NCBI RefSeq assembly: GCF_007993065.1
Contig: NZ_VOPL01000011.1
Span: 1-41,688 of the forward strand
Length of the DNA stretch: 41,688 bases
Reading direction: 5' to 3'
Source of the DNA: Paracoccus aurantiacus
GTDB lineage: Bacteria > Pseudomonadota > Alphaproteobacteria > Rhodobacterales > Rhodobacteraceae
Shown here: positions 11,155-20,297 of the stretch, in pieces
Numbering within the stretch: the first letter of the stretch is position 1
Layout: the number at the start of each line of letters is the position of its first letter
Notes under the pieces: generated by a model
The model's input: only the letters and a program-made list of their open reading frames with translations
What the model was told of the DNA's origin: nothing
Databases searched by the model: none
Translations under genes and position numbers: made by a program

Positions 11155-11619
11155 ATGACCGACAAGAAGCCCACCATGGATTTCAATGAAGCGCTCAAGG
11201 CGTTTGTTCCGACATCCCTGTTTCCGTTCATGAACTCTCAGGGCATGGCGGACTGGTTCCGCCGTCAGAATGTTGACGGCCTCGATCCCGCCTCAATGCT
11301 GAAGATGTGGCAGAAACGGCTGGATGCCCTGGCCAGTGCCAACGAGCACGCAAGATCCCTCTACCGGTTGCAGATCGAGCGTCAGTTCCAGATTTTCGAC
11401 GAGATGACGGCTGCCGCAACAGACAGCATGAAGCGGCTCGACACATCCGTCCGCTCCGAGGCGTCTGGGAACAATATCAAGGTTCTTTCGGACGCGGCCG
11501 ACAAGGCTCTCGCGCTGATGCAGCGGCTTTCGGAGGAATCGCTGGTGGCGATGACCGAAACTCAGAAACGGTTTGCAGTTGAGGTGGATGCGGCCATAAA
11601 GGACTTGCGCGGCGCTTGA
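11155..11619 (+). CDS. Phasin-like PHB granule-associated protein
   Basis: A 154-residue protein with no signal peptide or membrane helix, rich in long amphipathic helices (MLKMWQKRLDALASANEHAR, then repeated Ala/Leu/Glu heptad-like segments to the end). Size, helicity and the final SLVAMTETQKRFAVEVDAAIKDL are typical of phasin-family proteins that coat PHB granules. Placement between the PHB precursor genes and phaC strengthens this. AGGAG lies 7 bases before ATG 11155; an upstream in-frame ATG at 11122 is less well placed. The assignment is based on features and context, not on a diagnostic catalytic motif. Confidence 0.75.
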   Translation: MTDKKPTMDFNEALKAFVPTSLFPFMNSQGMADWFRRQNVDGLDPASMLKMWQKRLDALASANEHARSLYRLQIERQFQIFDEMTAAATDSMKRLDTSVRSEASGNNIKVLSDAADKALALMQRLSEESLVAMTETQKRFAVEVDAAIKDLRGA

Positions 11620-11683
11620 GCGACGAGGTCGGGTGACCCCATCCTGTACCGCGACGCGCACAAGAGCATCGGCGCGCTCCTGC

Positions 11684-11695
11684 TGGTGATCACCA
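11684..11695 (+). promoter_or_regulatory. Palindromic candidate operator upstream of lldP
   Basis: A perfect 12-bp palindrome, TGGTGATCACCA, sits 110 bases before lldP in the 185-base phasin-lldP gap. A second palindrome, ACCATGGT, lies about 12 bases further on. FadR-family GntR regulators bind TGGT-NNN-ACCA-like dyads; here the centre is 4 bases rather than 3. It is thus a plausible but unproven target for the regulator at 2131-2904. Confidence 0.35.
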
Positions 11696-11804
11696 TTCGA
11701 CCCAGACCATGGTGCGCCGCGGATCCGGCAAGCCCGAGAATATCGGCTGCTTTGTAACAGACCCCCAAAGGGCCGGATTGGCCCGACGCTTCGGAGGAGG
11801 AAAG

Positions 11805-13574
11805 ATGCCCCAAGTTTTCACATTCGTCATGGCCCTGCTGCCAATCGCCACAGTGTTTCTGCTCTTGGTGGTGCTCGCACGCTCGGCCAAGCTTTCGATG
11901 GGCGTTGCCTATCTGGTCACGGCCGCGACCGCGCTTTTGGTCTGGGGCACGGACCTCAACAAGATTCTTGGCGCCACCGTGAACGGTGCCGTGACCGCAG
12001 TCAGCCTGCTCTACATCATCTTCGGTGCGATCCTGATGCTCTACACGCTGGAGGAAAGCGGCGGCATCCGGTCGATCCGGGCAGGGTTCACCAGCATTTC
12101 GCCTGACCGGCGGGTACAGGCGATCATCATCGCCTGGTTGTTCGGATCGCTGATCGAGGGGGCGTCCGGGTTCGGAACGCCCGCGGCCATCGCCGCGCCA
12201 CTGCTGGTTGCCATCGGCTTTCCGGCCATGGCGGCGGTGCTGGTATCGCTGATCATCCAGTCCACGCCTGTGTCATTCGGGGCAGTCGGCACGCCGATTC
12301 TTGTCGGTGTCAATACCGGGCTTTCGGGTCAGGCGATTGTCGAACAGACCATCGCACCGATGGCCTTCGCTGACTATCTGGTCGAGATTGCTGTCAAGGT
12401 TGCCACGCTGCATGGCCTGATCGGCTTTCTGATCCCGTTGATCATGATCGGCATGATGACGCGGTTCTTCGGTTCCCGGCGGTCCTTCGCCGAAGGGTTC
12501 CGCATCTGGAAATTCGCGCTGTTCGCCGGGCTTGCCTTCACCGTTCCCTACTGGATCATTGCCAGCCTGCTTGGCCCGGAATTTCCGTCCCTGGTGGGCG
12601 GCATCATCGGGCTGCTGATCGTCGTTCCCGCCGCACGGGCCGGCTTCCTGATTCCGAAGGAGGTCTTCGACTTCCCGCCCCGCGAACAGTGGGACGAAAA
12701 ATGGGTCGGCAAGCTGGACGATCTGGAGGATCACCGTGCCGGGCTTGAGATGATGTCGTTGCTCAAGGCCTGGGCGCCCTACATATTCGTGGTTCTTCTG
12801 CTGGTTGCGACGCGCACGATTCCCGATTTCAAGGCCTGGCTGACCGCCCCGGAACGGACCATGGCCTTCGATGATCTGTTCGGTTCGGGCATCAATGCCC
12901 GCGTGCAATGGCTGTATCTGCCTGGAACGGTGCTGATCCTCGCTTCGCTGTTCACCTTCCTGTTCCATCGAATGCGTCCGGCCGATTACGGCAAGGCATT
13001 GCGTACGTCGGGATCGACAATGATCGCGGCGGCCCCGGCACTGCTGTTGGCGGTGCCGATGGTGCAGGTGTTCATCAACTCTGCCTCGGACACGATGGCG
13101 TCGATGCCGATCGTGCTCGCCGAAAGCGTCTCGGCCGTGGTCGGCAGTGCCTGGCCGATGTTCGCGCCGCTGATCGGGTCGATGGGCGCCTTCGTCGCCG
13201 GATCGAACACGATTTCGAACATGATGTTCTCGTTGTTCCAGTTCTCGACCGCTGAACAGATCGGTCTGGGCGCGGCCGGGGCCGGATTGGTTGTTGCGCT
13301 GCAGGCCATCGGCGGTGCGGCAGGGAATATGATCTGCGTGCACAACGTGGTGGCAGCCTCGGCCACGGTGGGACTTGTGGACCGCGAGGGCGAAATCATC
13401 CGCATGACCCTGATCCCGATGTTCTATTATATCGTCCAGGGTGGCTTTCTTGGTCTTGCTATCCTGGCGGGCGGGCTGAACCTGTGGTGGATCGCCGTGT
13501 TGATCTGGCCGGCCACCGTGCTGTTCCTGATGTCGCGCAATCGCGGGGCTGTTCCCGCCACCCAAAAACGCTGA
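11805..13574 (+). CDS. lldP: L-lactate permease (LctP family)
   Basis: Inner-membrane proton-coupled lactate importer. At 589 residues with about a dozen hydrophobic segments it fits the LctP family. Family blocks visible include [19 protein letters not shown], the signature [32 protein letters not shown] and [15 protein letters not shown]. The C-terminal part shows [21 protein letters not shown], also conserved in lactate permeases. The ATG at 11805 is preceded by GGAGGAGGAAAG; the longer upstream frame is unsupported. The lactate-oxidation genes begin 7 bases after its stop, so uptake and oxidation are in one transcription unit. Confidence 0.93.
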   Translation: MPQVFTFVMALLPIATVFLLLVVLARSAKLSMGVAYLVTAATALLVWGTDLNKILGATVNGAVTAVSLLYIIFGAILMLYTLEESGGIRSIRAGFTSISPDRRVQAIIIAWLFGSLIEGASGFGTPAAIAAPLLVAIGFPAMAAVLVSLIIQSTPVSFGAVGTPILVGVNTGLSGQAIVEQTIAPMAFADYLVEIAVKVATLHGLIGFLIPLIMIGMMTRFFGSRRSFAEGFRIWKFALFAGLAFTVPYWIIASLLGPEFPSLVGGIIGLLIVVPAARAGFLIPKEVFDFPPREQWDEKWVGKLDDLEDHRAGLEMMSLLKAWAPYIFVVLLLVATRTIPDFKAWLTAPERTMAFDDLFGSGINARVQWLYLPGTVLILASLFTFLFHRMRPADYGKALRTSGSTMIAAAPALLLAVPMVQVFINSASDTMASMPIVLAESVSAVVGSAWPMFAPLIGSMGAFVAGSNTISNMMFSLFQFSTAEQIGLGAAGAGLVVALQAIGGAAGNMICVHNVVAASATVGLVDREGEIIRMTLIPMFYYIVQGGFLGLAILAGGLNLWWIAVLIWPATVLFLMSRNRGAVPATQKR

Positions 13575-13581
13575 GGTCGTC

Positions 13582-14349
13582 ATGTCCGGACAGCCAAACC
13601 CCCGCGTAGGTCTTTTCGTGACCTGTCTCGTGGATGCAATCCGCCCCAGCATCGGGTTTTCCGCCATCCAGCTTCTAGAGGAGGCCGGATGCCGGGTCGA
13701 GGTGCCGCAGGCGCAGACCTGTTGCGGGCAACCGGCCCTGAACAGCGGAGACGAAAAGGTTGCAGCAGCACTGGCGCGACAGACCATCGCTGCTTTCGAG
13801 GGCTTAGACTATATTGTCCTGCCCTCGGGATCCTGCGCGGGAACCATCGTGCACGGCTATCCGGACCTGTTGGCCAACGATCCGGTCTGGGCGCCCCGCG
13901 CCGAAGCCATGGCTGCGAAAACCCACGAGATTACCAGCTTTCTGGTGGATGTCATGGGCTTCCACACCAAGGGCCGCCGCCTCGAGGCGACGGCCACCTA
14001 TCACGACAGTTGCGCAGGGCTGCGCGAACTGGGCATCGCCGCGCAACCCCGTGCGCTTCTGGCGGAAGTCGAGGGCCTGCAGATGCGGGGACTGGAAGGC
14101 AATGATGTCTGCTGCGGCTTTGGCGGCACGTTCTGCGTCAAGTATTCCGACATCTCGAACGCGATCGTCACCGAAAAGGCCGAGGCGATCGAGCGGACCG
14201 AGGCCGACCTGCTTCTGGCGGGAGATCTGGGATGCCTGATGAACATGGCAGGCAAGCTGAACCGCCGGGGCACAAGGACGCGCTGTTTCCACACCATCGA
14301 GGTTCTGGCGGGCCGGGCCGACGGTCCCGCCATCGGCGAGGAGGGCTGA
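13582..14349 (+). CDS. lldE: L-lactate oxidation subunit LldE/LutA (cysteine-rich domain protein)
   Basis: Subunit of the three-part iron-sulfur L-lactate dehydrogenase (LldEFG/LutABC) that oxidises lactate to pyruvate. The 255-residue protein carries two cysteine-rich CCG domains: QAQTCCGQPALNSGD with upstream and downstream Cys (PSGSCAGTI), and YHDSCAGLRELGI with DVCCGFGGTFCVK. This is the same arrangement as heterodisulfide reductase-type CCG proteins. GAGG overlapping the lldP stop serves as ribosome-binding site. lldF starts just 5 bases after its stop. An electron acceptor is not encoded nearby. Confidence 0.92.
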   Translation: MSGQPNPRVGLFVTCLVDAIRPSIGFSAIQLLEEAGCRVEVPQAQTCCGQPALNSGDEKVAAALARQTIAAFEGLDYIVLPSGSCAGTIVHGYPDLLANDPVWAPRAEAMAAKTHEITSFLVDVMGFHTKGRRLEATATYHDSCAGLRELGIAAQPRALLAEVEGLQMRGLEGNDVCCGFGGTFCVKYSDISNAIVTEKAEAIERTEADLLLAGDLGCLMNMAGKLNRRGTRTRCFHTIEVLAGRADGPAIGEEG

Positions 14350-14354
14350 GAATC

Positions 14355-15788
14355 ATGAGCGCACCAGAGGCATCAGTGCAGGTTTCGTTCAAGAACCGAG
14401 CCAAGACGGCACTGGCGGACCGGACGCTGAAGATCGCCATCGACCGCACCACCGGCACGGCCGAGGCCAAGCGCGCGGTGGCGGTGGCGGCGTTTCCCGA
14501 ATTCCAGGACGCCCGCGCCCGCGGGCGCGCGATCAAGGATCACGTGATCGCCCATCTGGACCATTATCTTGAACAGTTCGAGCGCAACGCCACTGCATCT
14601 GGCGCGAAGGTCCACTGGGCATCCGACGATGCCGAGGCGCGGGCGATCATCACCCGCATCTGCCTGGATGCAAAGGCCAAGCTGGTGACGCGATCGAAAT
14701 CCATGCTGGGCGAAGAAATCGGCCTGCCCCATGCCTTGGCCGATGCCGGGATCGAGCGGGTCGAGACCGACCTGGCCGAACACATCATCCAGCTTGCCGG
14801 AGAGGCCCCCTCCCACATCGTCTGGCCCGCGATGCACCGCACCCGCGAACAGGTCGCGGAACTGTTCAAGATAGCTCATCACCCGCCGCCCGCCGCCGAC
14901 GATCCGGCCACCATGGTGCAAAGCGCGCGGCGCGAATTGCGCGCCAAGTTTCTGGGGGCCGACATCGGTATTTCGGGGTCGAACTTTCTGGTGGCCGATA
15001 CGGGTGCCACCTGCACAGTGACGAACGAAGGCAATGCCGAACTGACCACCACGCCGCCGCGCATTCATATCGTTACGGCGGGGATCGAGAAAATCGTGCC
15101 CACCACCGCCCATGCCCTGTCCCTGCTGCGCCTGCTTGTGCGGTCGGCCACGGGTGGCGAATTGACGCAATACACCACCTTCCACTGTGGACCCAAACGT
15201 CCTGGCGACGCCGATGGTCCCGAGGAGATGCACATCGTGCTGGTGGACAACGGCCGCACCAGGATGCTGGCCAACGAGTTCCGCGAGATGCTGCGCTGCA
15301 TCCGCTGTGGTGCCTGCATGAACCATTGCGTGGTCTATCGCCAGATCGGCGGGCACGCCTATGGCGGCACCTATCCCGGGCCGATGGGTTCGGTGCTGAC
15401 GCCGGTGCTGAACGGGCTGGCCGGATCGCGCGACCTGCCCAATGCCTGCACCATGAACGGCCGCTGCGCCGAAGTTTGCCCGGTCGAGATTCCCATCCCC
15501 ACGCTGCTGCGCGCATGGCGGATCCGCAGTTGGCGAGAAAGGCTGGAACCGGGAAGCCTTCGCGCCGGTATCGGTATCTGGGCCGTTCTGGCCCGGCGGC
15601 CCGGTCTTTACCGGCTAGCCAGCCGGATCGGCGTGCGCGCCATCCGGCTATTCGGCAAAGGGGGCTGGATCGCCCGCCTGCCACTGGCGGGCGGCTGGAC
15701 GGCCCATCGCGACCTACCGCGCCCGACGGGCCGCACCTTCATGGACCAGTATCGCGCCCAGCAGGCAGATAAGGGGGACCGCCCATGA
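14355..15788 (+). CDS. lldF: L-lactate oxidation subunit LldF/LutB (LUD plus 4Fe-4S protein)
   Basis: 477-residue iron-sulfur subunit of the lactate-oxidising complex. The N-terminal two thirds is a LUD domain (VTRSKSMLGEEIGLPHAL, then GISGSNFLVADTGATCTVTNEGN). The C-terminal part has two 4Fe-4S motifs, CIRCGACMNHC and CTMNGRCAEVCPVEIPIP, near residues 315 and 370. The ATG at 14355 follows the lldE stop closely and gives the family N-terminus; the frame extends upstream but inside lldE. Its stop overlaps the lldG start by 4 bases (ATGA), indicating translational coupling. Confidence 0.93.
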   Translation: MSAPEASVQVSFKNRAKTALADRTLKIAIDRTTGTAEAKRAVAVAAFPEFQDARARGRAIKDHVIAHLDHYLEQFERNATASGAKVHWASDDAEARAIITRICLDAKAKLVTRSKSMLGEEIGLPHALADAGIERVETDLAEHIIQLAGEAPSHIVWPAMHRTREQVAELFKIAHHPPPAADDPATMVQSARRELRAKFLGADIGISGSNFLVADTGATCTVTNEGNAELTTTPPRIHIVTAGIEKIVPTTAHALSLLRLLVRSATGGELTQYTTFHCGPKRPGDADGPEEMHIVLVDNGRTRMLANEFREMLRCIRCGACMNHCVVYRQIGGHAYGGTYPGPMGSVLTPVLNGLAGSRDLPNACTMNGRCAEVCPVEIPIPTLLRAWRIRSWRERLEPGSLRAGIGIWAVLARRPGLYRLASRIGVRAIRLFGKGGWIARLPLAGGWTAHRDLPRPTGRTFMDQYRAQQADKGDRP

Positions 15789-16432
15789 CCGCCCGCGACC
15801 GCATCCTGTCGGCGATCCGCGCCGCCCTGCCTCAGGAACGCCCGGCGCCCGACGCCATCGCCGCCGAGGCCAAGGCCCTGCTGGCTGATCCCGACACCAG
15901 CCGCCCCCGGCTGGTCGCCGAGGGGCTGGTCGATGCCTTCATCCTGAAGGCCGAGGCGATCGGCACGACCATCGACCGGGTTGGCGGCATGGAAGCCGTC
16001 CCCGACGCCGTGCGGCGCTATCTGTCGGGATACGGCCTGTCCCTGTCCCTGGCCGTGGAACCGACGCCGGCGCTGACCGCACTCGACTGGACGGGCCTTG
16101 ACACCGGCACCACTCTTGCCCCGGACCAGCCGGCAGCGCTCGGAAAGGCGCTTTGGGGTATCGCCGAAAGCGGGTCCATGATCGTGCATTCGGGCGCCGA
16201 TACGCCGATCTTGCTGTCTTTCCTGCCCCTGCATCATATCGTGGTGCTGCAGGAATCCGATATCCTGTCCCATCTCGAGGACTATGCTGCGCAGCTGGCC
16301 GAGCGGCCCCATCCGCGCAACGCGATCCTGATCACCGGACCCAGCGGCACGACCGATATAGAGGGGAGCTATGTGCGCGGGGCGCATGGGCCGGGCTTCC
16401 TGCATGTGATCCTTGTTGCAAGCACAGACTGA
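15785..16432 (+). CDS. lldG: L-lactate oxidation subunit LldG/LutC (LUD-domain protein)
   Basis: Third subunit of the lactate-oxidising complex, 215 residues, usual for LutC. It has the LUD features ALWGIAESGSMIVHSG, LSFLPLHHIVVLQESDI and ILITGPSGTTDIEG. No Fe-S cysteines are present, as expected for this subunit. Start and lldF stop share ATGA. The next gene is phaC after 83 bases, so the lactate genes sit directly inside the PHB gene array. Confidence 0.92.
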   Translation: MTARDRILSAIRAALPQERPAPDAIAAEAKALLADPDTSRPRLVAEGLVDAFILKAEAIGTTIDRVGGMEAVPDAVRRYLSGYGLSLSLAVEPTPALTALDWTGLDTGTTLAPDQPAALGKALWGIAESGSMIVHSGADTPILLSFLPLHHIVVLQESDILSHLEDYAAQLAERPHPRNAILITGPSGTTDIEGSYVRGAHGPGFLHVILVASTD

Positions 16433-16515
16433 CAACCTGCCGGTTGCCAGTCCCCACCACCGCCGGCCGTTGCCAGCAGAGCCGGTCGTCCTAGCTACCC
16501 CCAAGGAGACCCGGA

Positions 16516-18270
16516 ATGGACCGAAGCAAAATTGCCGAACAGACCGCAGAATTTGCCAGCCTGATGAAGCGGGCGCAGGAGCTTGCGCAGCGCAGCAGCG
16601 CCAGTGCCCTGGCCAAAGCGACGGGCAATGAATTCTCGGTGCTGGATTCGGGGACCGTGGCGCAGGCCTATGCGCGCGCAGGGATGAAGCTGGCGCAGAA
16701 CCCCTTTGCGCTGGCGCAGTTCCAGATCGATCTTTGGGCCGACAGCGCCAAGGCCTGGGCAGGCGCATGGACGGGCGAGGGCGAGGACAGCAAGGACCGC
16801 CGCTTCCGCGATGGCCGCTGGGCCAGCGATCCGGTCAGCCGTGGCCTGCGCGACGTGCATCTGGCCATCGAAGGCGCCGCCGACCGGCTTATCGAGACCC
16901 TGCCCGAGGGTGACAAGGACAGCCTACGCGTGCGGTTCTATACCCGGCAGTTGCTCAGCGCGCTGTCGCCCAGCAATTATCTGGCGTTGAACCCCGCCGC
17001 GCGTGAGCGTTTCCTTGAAACCGATGGCCGCAGCCTGCTGGACGGGTTCCGCAACCTGCTGGATGATCTGGAGCGCGGCGACGGCCGTCTGGACATCAAC
17101 ATGACCGACCGCGCGGCCTTCGAGGTCGGGCGCGATCTGGCCACGACGCCGGGGCAGGTGATCTATCAGAACGAGCTGATCCAGCTCATTCATTACGAAC
17201 CGCTGACCAAGACCCAGTTCAAGCGCCCGCTGCTGTTCGTGCCGCCCTGGATCAACAAATACTATATCTTCGACATGAAGCCCGAAAACAGCCTCGTCCG
17301 CTATATGCTGGAGCAGGGCCACAGCGTTTTCCTGATTTCATGGGTCAACCCGAGCAAGCAGCACGCGGCGCTGAGCTTCGAGGATTACATGCGCCTTGGC
17401 CCGCTGACCGCGCTGGACGCGATCACCGATGCGACCGGCGAGGACGAGTTCGACATTCTCGGCTTCTGCATCGGCGGGATTCTGGTGACGGCGACGCTGG
17501 CCTATATGGCGGCCAAGGGCGACAAGCGGGTCAAGACCGCGACGACGCTGGCCACGATGGTCGATTTCACCGATGTGGGCGAGATCGGCGTTTTCATCGA
17601 CCGCGACCGGCTGCAGGTTCTGCGCGAACACATGGCCGAAAAGGGCTATCTGGAAAACCACCATCTGCAGGACATGTTCTCGATGATCCGGGAAAATGAC
17701 CTGATCTGGTCCTTCCACGTGATGAATTACCTGATGGGCCGCAAGCCGCCCGCCTTCGATCTGCTGTTCTGGAACGGCGACAGCACCCGCCTGCCGGCGG
17801 CCATGCTGCTGTGGTATCTGGAAAAGATCTATATCGAGAACGGCTTGCGCAAGGCCGGGCACCTGACCATGGACGGCGTGCCCATCGACATCGGCAAGAT
17901 CGATATCCCCTTCTACGTCTTTGCGACGAAAGAGGATCACATCGCGCCCTGGAACTCGATCTATCCGACAACCGGCTTGCTGGGCGGTGACACGACCTTT
18001 GTTCTGGGCGGATCGGGGCATATCGCGGGGGTGATCAACCCGCCGGCAAAACGGCCGAAATACGGGTTCTGGACCAGCGCGGCTGCCTATCCTGCCGATC
18101 CGCAGGACTGGCTGGCCAAGGCCACGCCGCACCAGGGGTCGTGGTGGCCGAACTGGGCGGAATGGATCAAAAGCCACAGCAAGGGCAAGAAGGTTCCGGC
18201 CTATGTGCCTGGTAGCGGAGCGCTGAAACCGATCGAGCCGGCACCCGGCAGCTATGTGCGGGCGGGATAA
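16516..18270 (+). CDS. phaC: Class I poly(3-hydroxybutyrate) synthase
   Basis: Polymerises (R)-3-hydroxybutyryl-CoA on the granule surface. The 584-residue size and lack of a PhaE/PhaR partner indicate class I. The catalytic triad is readable: Cys318 in the lipase-like box GFCIGG, Asp474 in TKEDHIAPW and His502 in GGSGHIAGVINPP. Spacing is close to Cys319/Asp480/His508 of the Cupriavidus enzyme. Other conserved parts are PLLFVPPWINKYYIFDM and FLISWVNPS. AAGGAG at 16503-16508 precedes the ATG. It is the last gene of the array; a mobile element begins 17 bases after its stop. Confidence 0.96.
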   Translation: MDRSKIAEQTAEFASLMKRAQELAQRSSASALAKATGNEFSVLDSGTVAQAYARAGMKLAQNPFALAQFQIDLWADSAKAWAGAWTGEGEDSKDRRFRDGRWASDPVSRGLRDVHLAIEGAADRLIETLPEGDKDSLRVRFYTRQLLSALSPSNYLALNPAARERFLETDGRSLLDGFRNLLDDLERGDGRLDINMTDRAAFEVGRDLATTPGQVIYQNELIQLIHYEPLTKTQFKRPLLFVPPWINKYYIFDMKPENSLVRYMLEQGHSVFLISWVNPSKQHAALSFEDYMRLGPLTALDAITDATGEDEFDILGFCIGGILVTATLAYMAAKGDKRVKTATTLATMVDFTDVGEIGVFIDRDRLQVLREHMAEKGYLENHHLQDMFSMIRENDLIWSFHVMNYLMGRKPPAFDLLFWNGDSTRLPAAMLLWYLEKIYIENGLRKAGHLTMDGVPIDIGKIDIPFYVFATKEDHIAPWNSIYPTTGLLGGDTTFVLGGSGHIAGVINPPAKRPKYGFWTSAAAYPADPQDWLAKATPHQGSWWPNWAEWIKSHSKGKKVPAYVPGSGALKPIEPAPGSYVRAG

Positions 18271-18287
18271 TCACCTTCAGCTTCGGT

Positions 18288-19196
18288 CTAGATCGTTTTG
18301 GGGTACCAGCAGGGCTCGTGCTGCCAGTGGTAATCGCCCCGGCTCAGCACCAGCCGGTCCTTGGCCCAGATGATCTGCGACCGGATATCGAAACCCGCTG
18401 CGATCAGGCTGTCGGCGACGGTGGTGGTATGCAGCGCCCCGTGCCAGACATAGGCGACGTCGCCCGGAAAAAGCGCCCAGGCCTCGCGCCAATCGGCGCG
18501 GTCGTCGTTCAGCACCTTGCCGGTGCGTTTGGTCTTGGCCGCACCCGTGGCATTGCGCCATGCCGGGTCGTATTCGACCCCATAGGGCGGATCGGTGACC
18601 ATCAGCAGCGGTCGAACATCGCCGAGCAGTTTTGCAACCACATCGGTCGAGGTGCTGTCGCCACAGATCAGCCAGTGATCGCCAAGCCGCCAGAGATCGC
18701 CCGGCACCGATACCGGATCGGCGGGAGGTTCCGGCACATCGTCCTCGCCCTCAGCCGCGCCATCGTCGCCGAGAGCCGGATCCTGCAGCAGCGCCTCCAG
18801 CTCATCCTCGGCGAAGCCCAGCCACGACAGGTCGAAATCCTCGGCCAGCAGGCCCGCGACCTCGCCGCGCAACAGCGCCTCGTCCCAGTCACCGAGTTCG
18901 GTCAGCTTGTTGTCAGCGATCCGATAGGCCCGCCGCTCGGCCTCGTCGAGATGGCCGAGCCGGATCACCGGCACCTCATGAAGCCCCAGTTCCGTCGCCG
19001 CCAGCACCCGGCCGTGACCGGCGATCAGCTCGCCATCGTCACCGACCATGCAAGGCACGGTCCAGCCGAAGCGGGCCATGCTGGCGGCAATGCGGGCCAC
19101 CTGATCGGTGCCGTGCATCTTGGCGTTCCGGGCATAGGGGCGCAACCGCTCGATCGGCCAGAACTCGATCTGGCGCGGCGCAAAGGCGAGGTCCAT
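18288..19196 (-). pseudogene. ParB-domain DNA adenine methyltransferase, C-terminally truncated
   Basis: The 302-residue product starts with a ParB/sulfiredoxin-like domain (IERLRPYARNAKMHG, GELIAGHGRVLAA, ERRAYRIADNKLTELGDWD, about residues 10-110). It is followed by the start of an N6-adenine/N4-cytosine methyltransferase with motif IV DPPYG near residue 200. In this phage-borne family, which normally exceeds 400 residues, the AdoMet-binding FxGxGT motif lies near the C-terminus. Here the protein ends at HEPCWYPKTI, before that motif, 17 bases from phaC. The sequence therefore predicts a catalytically dead methyltransferase cut at the element border. ATG 19196 was chosen because family members begin a few residues before QIEFWPIERL; an upstream ATG at 19250 exists. 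Confidence 0.8.
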
Positions 19197-19604
19197 GGAG
19201 CAGGGTGGTCCTGTGATTGGGGCTGGCGTCGAGCAGGGTGGATCCCGCACTGGATTCCGCTGGCTTCCGGTGGCGGTGGCTTCCGCAAAGTGGATCCCGA
19301 CGGTGGCTTCCTGGATTCCGCCGGAATCCAGCAGGAAGCCACCCTCGTGCGATGCTCAAAGCTTTGTTTTATTGAACGAAAAGGCGCTCAGGCTGGCCAA
19401 GTGGATTCCGGGTGGATTCCCCGGTGAAATCGCCTGACGGTAGAAAACTTCCGCGTTGCGCCCCCCCGAATACGGATTGCGCCGGGGAGGAACCATGGCT
19501 GGGGGGCAGGGCTGGAAAGTCTGACCGGAAGCGCGCGTGAGAGGGGCTGTTCTCCGGGCGCTCGTCTCCGATATTTGGGTTATGAGTCAAGAGGGGCACG
19601 AATG
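19197..19604. repeat. TGGATTCC-rich repeat region with large hairpin (19302-19343)
   Basis: This 408-base gap contains no recognisable gene. Between about 19237 and 19425 the words TGGATTCC, TGGATCCC and TGGCTTCC recur many times in both orientations. The strongest structure is at 19302-19343: GGTGGCTTCCTGGATTCC pairs with the downstream arm through a 3-base loop, leaving only a 3-base bulge (about 18 bp stem). It separates the truncated methyltransferase from the upstream minus-strand genes and might be a terminator, an attenuator or a protein-binding array. The rest, 19440-19604, holds nothing I recognise. Confidence 0.6.
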
Positions 19605-20297
19605 TCAAACTGTTTTGTTGCCGATCTGTTCGCTGCCCGTCGGGCGTACCCACGGCCTGCGTTTCGGCATGGCATCGGTCACGTCGATGCTCCGCAGCAT
19701 GCCGCCGTCGCACAGTCCCTGCCGCACCCAGCCCAGCGCCAGCCACCAGTGTTCGTAATGGCGATGGGCGGCAGCGATCTGATCCGGATGCAGCGAGAAG
19801 GTCACCGGGCAGGCGCGAACCTCCACCGTCCGCCATTTGCCGCGCGCCAGCACGCGGGTCGTGCCGACGGCGATGGTCACCGAGCGTTCGCCATGCTGAT
19901 TGCGCTTCATCTCGACCGGCACGCAGCGGGGCACGGCGCCCGGCATCCAGTCAGGCGTCATGCCCGCCCGAGCCAGTTCGGCGATACGGATCGCCATGCG
20001 CAACCCACCCAGCGAGGTGGGCAGGCCCGCGACACAGGCGGCGATGACTTCGGCATCCTCGTGGGTCGAACTGTCCGGCTTGTACCGTCCCCCGTCGACC
20101 CGGCAGCCCAGCGCGGCGCGTTGCATCAGCACGTATTCGAGGCCGAAGCCGGGGCTGTCACCGCGTTCTAGATCGGGCGGCTCGGGCAGTTCCAGCCGGG
20201 CTTTCTCGATCCGAAAGGCCCATTCCAGCACTTGCTGGACGCCCAGCGCGCGTTTGGTGCGGGTGCTGTGGTTCGGGAAGTTTGTGTGAACCGTCAC
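19605..20297 (-). CDS. Element-borne hypothetical protein
   Basis: A 230-residue soluble protein with no signal peptide or membrane segment and no motif I recognise. It has an Arg/Lys-rich C-terminal half, including KWRTVEVRACPVTFSLHPDQIAAAHRHYEHWW, read in two parts around residue 165. Its start overlaps the stop of the upstream minus-strand gene by 4 bases, so it belongs to the same translationally coupled set as the VRR-NUC and winged-helix genes. Proteins of this size without known domains are common in the replication/regulation modules of phage-like elements in Rhodobacteraceae. No function is assigned. Confidence 0.65.
   Translation of the reverse strand: MTVHTNFPNHSTRTKRALGVQQVLEWAFRIEKARLELPEPPDLERGDSPGFGLEYVLMQRAALGCRVDGGRYKPDSSTHEDAEVIAACVAGLPTSLGGLRMAIRIAELARAGMTPDWMPGAVPRCVPVEMKRNQHGERSVTIAVGTTRVLARGKWRTVEVRACPVTFSLHPDQIAAAHRHYEHWWLALGWVRQGLCDGGMLRSIDVTDAMPKRRPWVRPTGSEQIGNKTV

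Noticed and set aside
11650..11720. Short plus-strand stretch reading [12 protein letters not shown], like a cytochrome b561 helix
   Set aside because: Too short, has no haem-ligand context, and lies in the promoter region of lldP; likely chance.
12273..13787. Antisense open frame of 504 codons over lldP and lldE
   Set aside because: Arg/Gln/His-rich translation without a family signature, opposite two clearly identified genes.
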